Below the pieces are notes generated by a model. It made no database searches. It had not been told where the DNA came from and saw only the letters and a list, made by a program, of their open reading frames with translations. From Thermohalobaculum sp963700775 (GTDB taxonomy: Bacteria; Pseudomonadota; Alphaproteobacteria; Rhodobacterales; Rhodobacteraceae), in assembly GCA_963700775.1 (NCBI GenBank), contig CAVOYU010000011.1, forward strand, positions 62,001 to 126,000: DNA of 64,000 bases, written 5' to 3'. Made by a program: the position numbers and the translations under genes. Of the stretch, positions 16,991 to 26,084 are shown piece by piece. Each line of letters opens with the position of its first letter. Position 1 is the first letter of the stretch.

Positions 16991-17915
16991 GCGCGGCCTC
17001 GCCGCGCTGGCGCTGACGCTCGCGGCGGCTCTCGCACCCCTGCCGGCGCCGGCGGGGAATCCGTCGGGCGAGCATGCCCGGCTCTGCGCCGAGATCGGCC
17101 GCCGCTACCAGGATGCCCGCAAGCCGCTGGACGGCCGCGAGATCAACTTCTTCCTGTTCGACGCCGCCGAACGCGGCTGCGATGCGCTGATCGGGACATT
17201 GCTCGACGATGGCGCCTCGGTGGCGGCGCGGGACCGGAACGGCAACACGGCGCTCGCGATCGCCGCGCGGATGGGGCATGGCGAGACGGCCGGGCTCCTG
17301 GTCGCGAAGGGTGCCGACATCGACTACCCGAACCTCGCCGGCTCGTCGCCGCTGCTGCGCGCCGTAGACGAGGGGCGGCGTCCGGCCGTCAAGATCCTGC
17401 TCGCGCTCGGGGCCGATCCGAATCTCGGCAACAAGAAGGGAGTCACGCCCCTGATCACCGCGGCCTTCAACGGCGATCGGCGGATGCTGGAGATGCTGAT
17501 CGGGGCCGGCGCCGATCCGGATGCGGTCGACGGCTCCGGCAAGTCGGCGATCCTCTACGCCGCCGGGCGCGCCTATCCCAAGATGGTGCAGCGGCTCTTG
17601 GAGGCGGGCGTCGACCCCACGCGCACATATGGCCACAACCTCACCGCCCTGATGTGGGCCGCCGGCCACGCCAACGACGCGCCCGAGGACGAGGGGTTGG
17701 CGACCGTCGAGGCGCTGCTGGCCGCCGGCGCGCCCGTGGCCCCGGCCGACGACCGCGGCCGCACCGCGCTGATGATCGCCGCCGAGCGCGGCCATGCGGC
17801 GATCGCCAGGCGGCTGATCGAGGCGGGGGCCGACCGCGCGGCGCAGGACCTCAAGGGAAAGACCGCGGCCGACCTCGCCGCCGACGATGCGGTCCGGGCG
17901 GCGCTGGCGCAGTAG
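16980..17915 (+). CDS. Exported ankyrin-repeat protein in the PQQ alcohol cluster
   Basis: 311 residues from ATG 16980, overlapping the previous stop by 11 bp. It begins with a Sec signal peptide (RGLAALALTLAAALAPLPAPAG), placing it in the periplasm. About six ankyrin repeats follow. Examples are DRNGNTALAIAARMGHGETAGLL, AGSSPLLRAVDEGRRPAVKILL, KKGVTPLITAAFNGDRRMLEMLI, GSGKSAILYAAGRAYPKMVQRLL, then a longer repeat and DRGRTALMIAAERGHAAIARRLI. Ankyrin repeats bind proteins; here the likely partners are other periplasmic members of the pathway. It converges with the cytochrome gene, three bases apart. Confidence 0.85.
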   Translation: MFAERGLAALALTLAAALAPLPAPAGNPSGEHARLCAEIGRRYQDARKPLDGREINFFLFDAAERGCDALIGTLLDDGASVAARDRNGNTALAIAARMGHGETAGLLVAKGADIDYPNLAGSSPLLRAVDEGRRPAVKILLALGADPNLGNKKGVTPLITAAFNGDRRMLEMLIGAGADPDAVDGSGKSAILYAAGRAYPKMVQRLLEAGVDPTRTYGHNLTALMWAAGHANDAPEDEGLATVEALLAAGAPVAPADDRGRTALMIAAERGHAAIARRLIEAGADRAAQDLKGKTAADLAADDAVRAALAQ

Positions 17916-17918
17916 GGC

Positions 17919-18506
17919 TCAGAGCGTCGCGAGGTAGTGGGCGAGAGCCTCGATCCCCTGATCCTCGTAGGAGCGCATCAGCGAACTCATCGAGGGATCG
18001 TTCACCCGCACCTTCGCCTTGTACTCGATCATGGTGCGCCGCAGATAGGCTTCCTGCTGCCCGGCGACCCGCGGCAGGCGGCTGTCGCCCTGGTAGGTGT
18101 TGTGACACTGGGCGCATTCCCCGGCATGGGTCTGGACCTCGCCCTTGCTGGCTTTCTCGTCGTCCCTCTCGACCGGCAGGTTCGGCCAGGGTCTGCCGGC
18201 GAAGTACTTGGCCAGTTCCTTCATCTGCTCGCGCTCGAACTGCTCGGCGATCGGCTGCATGATCTCGTTTGTCCGGAGGCCGGACTTGTAGTCCTTGAGC
18301 TGGACGTAGAGGTAGTACTCCTGCTGGCCCCAGATGATCGGGTAGTCCGGCTCGACCGGCACACCGTTCTCGCCGTGGCAGGCGGCGCAGACTTCCAGCG
18401 TGGCCTCCAGATCGAAATCCCCGGCGATCCGCTGCTGGGCGGCCCCGCTGCCAGCGGCCAGGGCCCAGCCGATGATCGTTACTGCCACAAACCTGGTCAC
18501 GCGCAT
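17919..18506 (-). CDS. Diheme cytochrome c (c4/c553-like)
   Basis: 195 residues with a signal peptide (TRFVAVTIIGWALAAGSGAA). Two heme-binding CxxCH sites are present: CAACH in the N-terminal domain and CAQCH in the second. Possible axial Met residues include those in NEIMQPIAEQF and DPSMSSLM. The two-domain layout fits cytochrome c4/c553 relatives. Lying 96 bp downstream of the PQQ dehydrogenase on the same strand, it is the natural periplasmic electron acceptor for that enzyme, by inference from position. A strong hairpin sits between the two genes. Confidence 0.87.
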   Translation of the reverse strand: MRVTRFVAVTIIGWALAAGSGAAQQRIAGDFDLEATLEVCAACHGENGVPVEPDYPIIWGQQEYYLYVQLKDYKSGLRTNEIMQPIAEQFEREQMKELAKYFAGRPWPNLPVERDDEKASKGEVQTHAGECAQCHNTYQGDSRLPRVAGQQEAYLRRTMIEYKAKVRVNDPSMSSLMRSYEDQGIEALAHYLATL

Positions 18507-18542
18507 TCCCGCCCGTCCCCTGTTCCGGAGGTTATGACGAAA

Positions 18543-18571
18543 GGGATGCCGCGCAGGCCGCGCGGCATCCC
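18543..18571 (-). terminator. Strong hairpin between the PQQ dehydrogenase and cytochrome genes
   Basis: Perfect 11-bp inverted repeat GGGATGCCGCG / CGCGGCATCCC with a 7-nt loop. On the minus strand it is followed by TTTCGTC, a weak T-run. It may act as a partial terminator or mRNA 3'-end stabiliser, giving more dehydrogenase than cytochrome transcript. Confidence 0.55.
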
Positions 18572-18602
18572 CGATTTCCGACTCAGCCTATCGCGCCGCC
18601 GA

Positions 18603-20305
18603 TCAATCCGCCACGGTGAAGGCGATGATGTTGTTGCCGCGCTTGAAGTCGAGCTGCGCGTTGCCGCCGGCGGCGACCACGATGTACTGCTTGCCGTCGA
18701 CCGTATAGGACGACGGCGGTGCGTTCACGCCGGCCCCGGCCTGGAACTTCCACAGGATCGCGCCGGTGGCCGAGTCATAGGCCTTGAACTGGCCGTTGCC
18801 CTCGCCGGTGAACACCAGCCCGCCGGCCGTCGCCAGGATGCCGCCGATCATCGGCTGCGGGCGTCTTGACCTGCCAGCGGATCTTGCCGGTGTTGTAGTC
18901 GACCGCGGTGACGTTGCCCCACTGCTCCTCGGACGGAATGACCTTGAAGGCGCCGCCGAGCCACAGCTTGCCCTCCGGATAGGGGGTCGCTCTCGACGTG
19001 GTAGGTCATCGGCTGGTGCAGGTTGATCGCATAGGTCAGACCCATGGTCGGGTCGACCGCCATCGGCGACCACTCGACGCCGCCATTGGCGCCCGGCAGC
19101 ATGCGTGCACCCTCGGCCGTCGGCAGCACCCACATGTTCTCCTGCGGCACCATCGCCTCGGAGAAGCGGATCAGCGAGCAGTCGTCGGCGCGGTGGACGT
19201 AGACATGGCCGGTCTTGCCGCCATGCAGCACGCCCTTGACCAGATTGCCGCTGCCATCATCGACACGAACGAGGATCGGCGGCGACACCGCGTCCAGATC
19301 CCAGACGTCATGGGCGATATACTGGAAGTGGCAGATGTACTCGCCGGTATCCAGGTTCACAGCCACCAGGCTGTCGGTGTAGAGATTGTCGCCGGGACGG
19401 ATCGATCCGTCGAGATCGGGCGACGGGTTGCCGACCACGAAGTAGACCCGGTTCGACTCGAGGTCGACCGCCGGGTTCTGCCAGACGCCGCCGCCGAGGG
19501 TCTTGTAGGGGTCGCCATTGGCCTTGTAGGCGGCCTTCTCGGCCGCGATGTCGCGCAGCATGTCGCGGCCCGTGGCATCGTGAGTTGCCCAGACGCCGCT
19601 CGAGTCCTCCGGCGTCGTGTCGAAGGTCCAGAGCAGGTCGCCGGTCTTGGCGTCATAGGCCTTGACGAAGCCGCGGATGCCGTACTCGCCGCCATTGGTC
19701 CCGATCAGGATCTTGCCGTTCACGGCGGTCGGCGCCATCGTCTCGGAATAGCCGAGCTCGGGGTCGGCAATCTGCTGCTCCCAGACCAGCTTGCCGGTCT
19801 TGGCGTCCAGCGCCACCAGCTTGGCGTCCAGGGTGCCCATGTAGACCATGTCGCCAAAGGCGGCGACGCCGCGGTTGTTCGGGCCGCAGCAATAGGTCGT
19901 CACCGGACCCATGTTGTGCTTGTAGTGCCAGAGCTGCGTGCCGGTCCGGGCGTCGAGCGCATAGACGTGGTTGAAGGCGGTGGTGACGTACATCACCCCG
20001 TTCACGACAATCGGCGTCGTCTCCATCGTGTCCACGACCTCGGTCTGGAAGATCCAGGCCGGGCGCAGCTTGGAGACGTTGTCAGCGTTGATCTGGCGCG
20101 AAGGGTAGTAGCGCGTCTGCTCGTAGTTCCCGTTGGTGTGCAGGAAGTTGTTGCCATCGCCGGCAGCCCGGCTCAGCAGGTCCTGCGAGACCGTCTGCAT
20201 GTCGCCATAGAGGGTCGCCTTCTCGACTTCCTGGGCGACCGCCCCGGCGGAAATCGTCAGTGCCACCACGCCCGCAAGGCCGAGCGCCTTCCAATGTCTG
20301 ATCAT
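18603..20305 (-). pseudogene. PQQ-dependent methanol/ethanol-family dehydrogenase with two +1 frame breaks; lanthanide-type active site
   Basis: Starts at ATG 20305 with GGAGGAAG upstream and a signal peptide (ALGLAGVVALTISAGAVA). The eight-bladed quinoprotein fold is clear: the vicinal Cys-Cys in YCCGPNNRG that stacks on PQQ, the metal-ligand Glu of GGEYGIRG, the Asn of VVGNPSPDLDG and the catalytic Asp in HDVWDLDAV. The second Asp two residues later is the feature that marks lanthanide-dependent (XoxF/PedH-like) enzymes. Ca-dependent forms have Ala, Ser or Thr there. Frame breaks lie near 18982-18990 (a run of five G on the plus strand) and near 18859. Correcting both gives 566 residues ending NNIIAFTVAD. 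There is no C-terminal heme domain, so the separate cytochrome is needed. Both breaks may be sequence errors. Confidence 0.88.
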
Positions 20306-20374
20306 TTTTTGCTTCCTCCCTGAGGCGCCGACTCCGCCTCCGGTGCCGAGTGTAGGACATTCCCCGGAGCCACG

Positions 20375-20392
20375 GTAGTAACCGGATACTAC
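20375..20392. promoter_or_regulatory. Inverted repeat in the divergent PQQ dehydrogenase / beta-propeller promoter region
   Basis: Perfect 6-6-6 palindrome GTAGTA-ACCGGA-TACTAC in the 198-bp divergent gap, 70 bp upstream of the dehydrogenase start. The size and symmetry suit a dimeric regulator such as the LuxR-type response regulators that control alcohol oxidation genes elsewhere. No regulator gene is in this cluster. Confidence 0.5.
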
Positions 20393-20503
20393 AACCGACC
20401 GAACACGCCGGCCCCGCGGGGCGCCCGGATACACGAATCGCGTTGACAGCGAGCCGGGTCCCGAGGACGCTCCGCCGATGCTGACCCTGCTCCCGGCCCG
20501 TGC

Positions 20504-21484
20504 ATGAGCACCCGTCCCCTGGCCGCGACGGCGCTGGCCTGCCTTGCCCTTGCGGCTGTGCCGGCGGAGGCCGCAGGCACCGGGCTGATCTTCGTCTCGA
20601 ACGAGAAATCCAGCACCATCACGGTGCTGAACCCCGAGGGCGAGGTGATCGAGACGATCGAGTCCTGCGCCCGCCCGCGCGGCATGAGGTTCAGCGCCGA
20701 CCGCACCCAGTTCTTCGTCGGTTGCGCCGATGACGATCTGATCGGGGTCTACGACGTCGCCACCCGCAAGCTCGTGCGCCGCATCCGCGACGTGGCGCGG
20801 CCCGAGACCTTCGACCTGCACCCCGACGGCCGGCACCTCTACATCTCGAACGAGGAGGACGCCGCCGCCACCGTGGTCGATGTCGAGACCGGCGAGCAGA
20901 CCGGATTCTTCGAGACCGGCGAGGAGCCAGAGGGGGTGCAGGCCACGCCCGACGGCAGGCTGGTCTTCGTCGCCTCCGAGGCCGCCGACCTGGTCCATGT
21001 CATCGACGTCGCGAAGCAGGAGGTGATCGCCGACATCGTAGTCGACACCCGCCCGCGCCGCTTCGCCCTGAATGCGGATGCGACCGAGCTCTGGGTCTCG
21101 GCCGAACTCGCGGGCCGGATCAACATCATCGACATCGCGACCCTCAAGGTCATTGGCGACATCGAGTTCCTTCCGGCCGGATTCCGCCGGGAGCAGGTGA
21201 CGCCGGTCGACGTCCTGATCACCCGCGACGGCACCCGCGCCTATGTGGCACTGGGGCGGGCGAACCATGTCGGCATCGTCGACGTGGCGGCGCGCAAGGT
21301 GACCGACTATCTGCTGGTCGGCCAGCGTGCCTGGGGGTTGGCGCTGAGCTCCGACGAGAAGACGCTTTATGTCGCGAACGGCCTCTCCGACGACATCTCG
21401 ATCATCGATACGGAACGCCTGAAGGTGCTGAAGTCGGTGCCGGTCGGCATGGTGCCCTACGGGATCCTGATCGATGACCGCTAG
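20504..21484 (+). CDS. Exported YVTN-type beta-propeller protein of the PQQ alcohol cluster
   Basis: 326 residues. A signal peptide (RPLAATALACLALAAVPAEA) is followed by repeated propeller blades: GLIFVSNEKSSTITVLN, RHLYISNEEDAAATVVDVETG, LVFVASEAADLVHVIDV, ELWVSAELAGRINIIDI, RAYVALGRANHVGIVDV and TLYVANGLSDDISIIDT. This matches the PQQ-catabolism-associated propeller family (TIGR03866-like). Its role is unknown; partner binding or electron-transfer scaffolding is inferred. It overlaps the binding-protein gene by 11 bp and is divergent from the dehydrogenase. Confidence 0.88.
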   Translation: MSTRPLAATALACLALAAVPAEAAGTGLIFVSNEKSSTITVLNPEGEVIETIESCARPRGMRFSADRTQFFVGCADDDLIGVYDVATRKLVRRIRDVARPETFDLHPDGRHLYISNEEDAAATVVDVETGEQTGFFETGEEPEGVQATPDGRLVFVASEAADLVHVIDVAKQEVIADIVVDTRPRRFALNADATELWVSAELAGRINIIDIATLKVIGDIEFLPAGFRREQVTPVDVLITRDGTRAYVALGRANHVGIVDVAARKVTDYLLVGQRAWGLALSSDEKTLYVANGLSDDISIIDTERLKVLKSVPVGMVPYGILIDDR

Positions 21485-22664
21485 GCGCGTCGCCGCCGCC
21501 CTGCTGATCTGGATGGCGGCGGGCTGGAACTTCGCCCTGACGGCCGAGAAACCCGTGGTCTCGGTGCTCTACCTCAGCCGCGCCGGCGACCCGGACTACG
21601 TAGCCGAGCGCAGCTATGCGGGCCTCGCGCTCCGCGACCCCAAGCCGGTCGTCGAGGGCGCACGGATCGCGATGAAGGAGAGCCGCATCCGCGGCCGGGC
21701 GCTGGGGCTTGAATTCCGGCTCGACGAACTCGAGCTCGCATCCGGGGCCGACGCGGTCGAGGCGGTTCGCGCCGCCGCGCCGAGGGCCGTGGTCCTGGAC
21801 CTGCCGCTCGCCGATCTGGCCGCCATCACCGAGGCGCTGGGCGGCCGCGACGACCTAATCCTCTTCAACCCGCGCCATGCCGACGACGCACTCCGCGCCG
21901 AGGGCTGCGCTCCGGCCCTGCTGCACACGCTGCCGAGCCGCGCCATGCTTGCCGACGCGCTGGCCCAGTTCCTCGCCGTCCGGGGCTGGCGCGAGGTGCT
22001 CGTTCTGGCGGGCACCGACGCCGCCAGCGCCGCGGGCGCCGCCGCCTTCGACCGCGCGGCGCGGAAGTTCGGACTGGAGATCGTGGCAGCGAGGCAGTTC
22101 GAGCTGACGAACGACCCCCGCAAGCGCGACCTTGGCAATGTCGCCCTGCTGACCGGAGAGGCGGCCTACGAAGTGGTCTATCTCGCCGACGAGGTGGGAG
22201 AGTTCGGCCGCTATGTCCCCTATGCCACCTACCTGCCGCGCCCGGTGGTCGGATCCGAGGGGCTGACGCCGCTCGCCTGGCACTGGACCTGGGAGCGGCA
22301 CGGCGCGCCGCAGCTCAACCAGCGCTTCGAGCAGCGGGCCGGGCGGCACATGACGCCGGCCGACTGGGCCGCCTGGGCGGCGGTGCGCGCCGTGGTCGAA
22401 GCGGTGACGCGGACCGGCTCAACCGACATCGCGACGCTCAGGAGTTTCATGCAGTCGGACGATTTCTCGCTCGACCTCTACAAGGGCGCTCCCGGAAGCT
22501 TCCGGGAGTGGGACGGTCAGCTGCGCCAGCCGATCCTGCTCGCGCTTCACAATGCCGTCGCCGCACGGGCGCCGTTCGACGAGTTCCTGCACCAAACGAA
22601 CACGCTCGACACGCTCGGCACCGACCGGCCGGAGGCAGCCTGCTCCCGGCGCCAGAACGGCTGA
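21474..22664 (+). CDS. Periplasmic substrate-binding protein of the PQQ alcohol cluster
   Basis: 396 residues with a signal-type N-terminus (VAAALLIWMAAGWNFALTA) and a type I periplasmic-binding fold, seen in DPDYVAERSYAGLALRD, a helix-rich middle and FNPRHADDALRAEGCAPALLHTLPS. It resembles the branched-chain amino-acid binding protein fold and the TIGR03863-like ABC binding proteins encoded with PQQ alcohol dehydrogenases. It overlaps the propeller gene. A full set of ATPase, permease and binding protein is therefore present in the cluster, though the ATPase and permease are of the ABC-2 export type. The pairing is unusual and family-typical. Confidence 0.83.
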   Translation: MTARRVAAALLIWMAAGWNFALTAEKPVVSVLYLSRAGDPDYVAERSYAGLALRDPKPVVEGARIAMKESRIRGRALGLEFRLDELELASGADAVEAVRAAAPRAVVLDLPLADLAAITEALGGRDDLILFNPRHADDALRAEGCAPALLHTLPSRAMLADALAQFLAVRGWREVLVLAGTDAASAAGAAAFDRAARKFGLEIVAARQFELTNDPRKRDLGNVALLTGEAAYEVVYLADEVGEFGRYVPYATYLPRPVVGSEGLTPLAWHWTWERHGAPQLNQRFEQRAGRHMTPADWAAWAAVRAVVEAVTRTGSTDIATLRSFMQSDDFSLDLYKGAPGSFREWDGQLRQPILLALHNAVAARAPFDEFLHQTNTLDTLGTDRPEAACSRRQNG

Positions 22665-22800
22665 TCTGAACGGTCGATCAGGCGGAGATCCCGGCTTTCT
22701 CGCCTTGCGCCACTGCACGACGGCAGTGCAGAAGGGGCCGTGGGCCGCAGGCACGGCCCGGATTGCGGAACCGCCCAGCGCCACGGGAGCCCATCTCGAC

Positions 22801-24159
22801 TTGAGCCGCCTCGCCCAGAACCTGAAGCTGCTGACCGAGCTCGCGGCGCTGTTCGGGACGCCTCTGGTCATGCTGGTGGCCTTCGCCGCCTTCGGCGCCA
22901 CCGCGGCGGCGCAGTTCCGGGTCTTCGACGTGAACGCCGACTACCTGACCGGCGTCGGCGTCGCGCTGATCCTGCTCGCCTCCATCCATTTCTGGCCCGT
23001 CCCGGCCGAGCACCGAAAGGCGCTGACCCTGCTCTGGATGCTGCGCACGGGGGTGACGCTCGGGCTGATGCTGGCCTTCGAGTCGGTCTACCTGATCGAT
23101 GCGCGGATGTACTACCTCTCCGGCCTGGCGCTGAACGATCCGCTGGCGACCATGGCCTATGGCGACGGCACCCAGATCGTCCGGGCGATCGTAGCCCTGC
23201 TGAAGGGCATCACCACCTCCTACAGCGCGATGAAGGTGATGTTCTCCTATGTCGGCCTGGTCGCCGTCTACGTGTTCTACCTCGCCTTCCGGACCTGCAT
23301 CGGGACCGAGCGTATCGCGCTCCTCTATCTGCTCGGGCTGATGCCCAGCGTTCTGTTCTGGACCTCGATCCTCGGCAAGGACCCGATCGTTCTGCTCGGC
23401 ATCGCGATCTACTGCTACGGCGCAGCCGGGATCTTCGTGCACCAGCGCTTGTCGATGCTGATGTTCGTCGCGCTCGGCCTCGCGATCGCCGCGTCGATCC
23501 GGATCTGGCTCGGCGTCGTGTTCCTGACACCGCTGATTGCAAGCTACGTCCTCGCCGGCCGCACCTCGCCGGCGATGAAGGCTCTGTTCCTGGCGGCGGC
23601 GATCCCGCTGTTCCTCTGGGCGCTCCAGAGCTTTTCGCAGAAGTTCGAGCTCGAGACCGCGCAGGATCTGGTGATGACCACCGACCGGCTTTCGGGCGCC
23701 TGGGCCCGAGGCGGATCGGCGCAGCAGATCGAACACGGCTTCACCTCGATCGGCTCGATGCTGGCCTTCGCGCCGATCGGGTCGTTCACGGCCCTGTTCC
23801 GGCCGCTGCCCTTCGAGATCCCGAACGCCTTCGGAATGCTCGCGGGGCTTGAGAATGCGGTGATCCTCTGGCTCTTCGCCTACGGCATCCTGCGGCGCGG
23901 GCTGAGCTGGCTCCGGCAGCCGGTGCTGCTCTGCGCGGTGCTGATCCTGCTGGTGTGGGGCACGGTCTACGGCTTCGCCTCGTACCAGAACCTCGGCACC
24001 GCCTTCCGGTTCCGCGCCCAGGTCGCCCCGATCCTGCTGATGCTCGGCATCTATCTGGCGGTCGGTGACAGAAGTCTCGATAGCGTGTGGGGAGCGAGGC
24101 GCCGGCAGCCGCGGCAGGCGGGACAGGACGGTCCGGAATGTGTGGAATCGCGGGACTGA
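22801..24159 (+). CDS. Polytopic membrane protein, unknown function (polysaccharide-polymerase-like topology)
   Basis: About 452 residues with ten or more membrane helices, e.g. LGLMLAFESVYLIDA, GLVAVYVFYLAFRTC, IVLLGIAIYCYGAAGIF, LFLAAAIPLFLWAL and VLLCAVLILLVWGTVYGF. I chose TTG 22801 because GGGAG lies 11 nt upstream; GTG 22726 would add 25 residues without a ribosome site. The 3' end overlaps asnB by 22 bp, so the two are coupled. A large multi-helix protein beside an AsnB and an aminotransferase suggests a surface-polysaccharide or secondary-product locus. There is no diagnostic motif, so this is only context. Confidence 0.65.
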   Translation: MSRLAQNLKLLTELAALFGTPLVMLVAFAAFGATAAAQFRVFDVNADYLTGVGVALILLASIHFWPVPAEHRKALTLLWMLRTGVTLGLMLAFESVYLIDARMYYLSGLALNDPLATMAYGDGTQIVRAIVALLKGITTSYSAMKVMFSYVGLVAVYVFYLAFRTCIGTERIALLYLLGLMPSVLFWTSILGKDPIVLLGIAIYCYGAAGIFVHQRLSMLMFVALGLAIAASIRIWLGVVFLTPLIASYVLAGRTSPAMKALFLAAAIPLFLWALQSFSQKFELETAQDLVMTTDRLSGAWARGGSAQQIEHGFTSIGSMLAFAPIGSFTALFRPLPFEIPNAFGMLAGLENAVILWLFAYGILRRGLSWLRQPVLLCAVLILLVWGTVYGFASYQNLGTAFRFRAQVAPILLMLGIYLAVGDRSLDSVWGARRRQPRQAGQDGPECVESRD

Positions 24160-26084
24160 TCCGGCCCGCGGGCGGCGGTGCGGCATGCGATCTGGAAACG
24201 GCCGCGGGCCGGATGGCGGATCTGCTCGCGCACCGGGGTCCCGACGGCCGGGGCGTCTGGTGCGACCTTGAACGGGGCGCTGCGCTCTCGCACCGCCGCC
24301 TGTCGATCCAGGACCTGTCCGAGGCCGGAGCCCAGCCGATGCACTCGGCCTGCCGGCGCTATGTCATCGTCTACAACGGCGAAGTCTACAACGCACCCGG
24401 TCTCGCCGCCGAGCTGGCGGCGGCCGGGCACCGGTTCAAGGGCCATTCCGATACCGAGGTGCTTCTCGCCGCGATCGCGGAATGGGGGCTGGAGGCGGCG
24501 CTGAACCGCGCGGTCGGCATGTTCGCGATCGCCCTCTGGGACCGGGACCGGCGCGAGCTGACCCTGGTGCGCGACCGGCTGGGAATCAAGCCGCTCTACT
24601 GGTCCGAGGCCGGCGGCGGCCTTGCTTTCGCATCCGAACTGAAAGCGGTCCTCGCGGCATTCGATGGCCGTCCGGCGGTCGACCGGGAGGGGCTGGCGGC
24701 CTATCTCCGCTACGGCTGGATCCCGGCGCCGCTGACGATCCACCAGGGCATCCGCAAGCTCGAGCCCGGCACCATGCTGCGGATCCGTCCGGGCGGATCC
24801 GCGCGTCTTGAGCCGTTCTGGAGCCTCGCCGGGACGCTGGCGGGCATCGGTCCCGGCGAACGCATCGCCGACCCGGCTGAGGCCCGCGCTCTGATCGAGG
24901 CTACCCTGTCCGACGCCGTCCGGCTTCGGCTCCTCTCCGACGTGCCGGTCGGAGCGTTCCTCTCGGGCGGAATCGACAGCACCCTGATCACCGCCCTGAT
25001 GCAGGAGGCGTCACCGGTACCGGTGCACAGTTACTCGATCGGCTCGCCGGACCGGGACTACGACGAGGCGCGCTTCGCCCGCGAGATCGCCCGGCGGCTC
25101 GGCACCCGGCATACGGAACTGACCGTCGACGAGACCGAATGCCTGAAGCTGGTGCCCGAGCTGACACGGACCTTCGACGAACCCTTCGCCGACAGCTCGC
25201 AACTTCCCACCATGGCGCTGAGCCGGCTGGCCCGCGCCCATGTCACCGTGGCGCTTTCCGGAGATGGCGGCGACGAGCTCTTTGCCGGCTACAACCGGCA
25301 CCTCTGGTATGCGCGGCTCGAGCGTCTGGGAAAGCGGCTGCCGGGCTGGGCCTTGAAGGCTGGTGTCGGCGCGGCCGCGGCCCTGACGCCGGCGGCCCTC
25401 GACGCCATCGGGCGGCGGGTGGGGCTCGGCGGCACGGCTCGCCGCTTTCACAAGCTCGGCGCGATGCTCGGTGCGGCGGGGCCGGGTCCGGCACAGCGCG
25501 CCGCACTGACCCAGTGGGACTGCCTCGGCCCCGAGGCGGGGATTTCCGGCGGAGACGCCGGCGCCTGCGCCGATATCGAGGCGCTGGGCGGGTTCTCGGC
25601 CGTCGAGCGGATGCAGGCGCTGGACATCGTGACCTATCTCCCGGACGACATCCTGACCAAGGTCGATCGCGCCTCGATGGCCTGCGGGCTTGAGGTGCGG
25701 GTGCCGTTCCTGGATCACCGGGTGGTCCGGGCGGCGTTCCGGCTCGCGCCCGAACTCAAGCTCCGCGGCACGACGACGAAATGGGTCCTGCGCGAGATGC
25801 TGGCCGCACGTCTGCCGCGCGAGCTGTTCGAAAGGCAGAAGATGGGCTTCGCGGTGCCGCTGAGCGGCTGGCTCAGGAACGAGCTCCGCGACTGGGCCGG
25901 CGACCTGATCGCGGCGACCGATTGGCGCGGCCTCGGCATTGCCCCGGAGCCGGTCCGCGACGCCTGGCGGCGGCACCAGTCCGCCAGCGAAGACCACGCC
26001 GACCGGCTCTGGACGATCGTGATGCTTGCCGACTGGCACCGGCGGGAAACCGAGCTGCCGTCCGGCCGTGCCGGTCCCGGCTAA
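24138..26084 (+). CDS. asnB: Asparagine synthase (glutamine-hydrolysing) family protein
   Basis: 648 residues. The start is fixed at ATG 24138 because the mature nucleophile must be Cys2 (MCGIAGLIRPAGG). The N-terminal class II glutamine amidotransferase domain has AHRGPDGRG, YNGEVYN and GHSDTEVLL. The C-terminal synthetase domain has the PP-loop LSGGIDSTLI and ALSGDGGDELFAGYNRH, with LPDDILTKVDRASMACGLEVRVPFLDH near the end. Glutaminase and ATP-dependent amidation sites are both intact. Length and context fit the AsnB branch often found in polysaccharide clusters, so the amidated substrate may be a sugar or peptide rather than aspartate. Confidence 0.9.
   Translation: MCGIAGLIRPAGGGAACDLETAAGRMADLLAHRGPDGRGVWCDLERGAALSHRRLSIQDLSEAGAQPMHSACRRYVIVYNGEVYNAPGLAAELAAAGHRFKGHSDTEVLLAAIAEWGLEAALNRAVGMFAIALWDRDRRELTLVRDRLGIKPLYWSEAGGGLAFASELKAVLAAFDGRPAVDREGLAAYLRYGWIPAPLTIHQGIRKLEPGTMLRIRPGGSARLEPFWSLAGTLAGIGPGERIADPAEARALIEATLSDAVRLRLLSDVPVGAFLSGGIDSTLITALMQEASPVPVHSYSIGSPDRDYDEARFAREIARRLGTRHTELTVDETECLKLVPELTRTFDEPFADSSQLPTMALSRLARAHVTVALSGDGGDELFAGYNRHLWYARLERLGKRLPGWALKAGVGAAAALTPAALDAIGRRVGLGGTARRFHKLGAMLGAAGPGPAQRAALTQWDCLGPEAGISGGDAGACADIEALGGFSAVERMQALDIVTYLPDDILTKVDRASMACGLEVRVPFLDHRVVRAAFRLAPELKLRGTTTKWVLREMLAARLPRELFERQKMGFAVPLSGWLRNELRDWAGDLIAATDWRGLGIAPEPVRDAWRRHQSASEDHADRLWTIVMLADWHRRETELPSGRAGPG

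Noticed and set aside
20306..21268. Upstream extension of the PQQ dehydrogenase open frame
   Set aside because: It is antisense to the beta-propeller gene. ATG 20305 has a good ribosome site and starts a signal peptide.
22711..22729. CACTGC/GCAGTG hairpin after the alcohol-cluster binding protein as a terminator
   Set aside because: The stem is only 6 bp and no T-tract follows.
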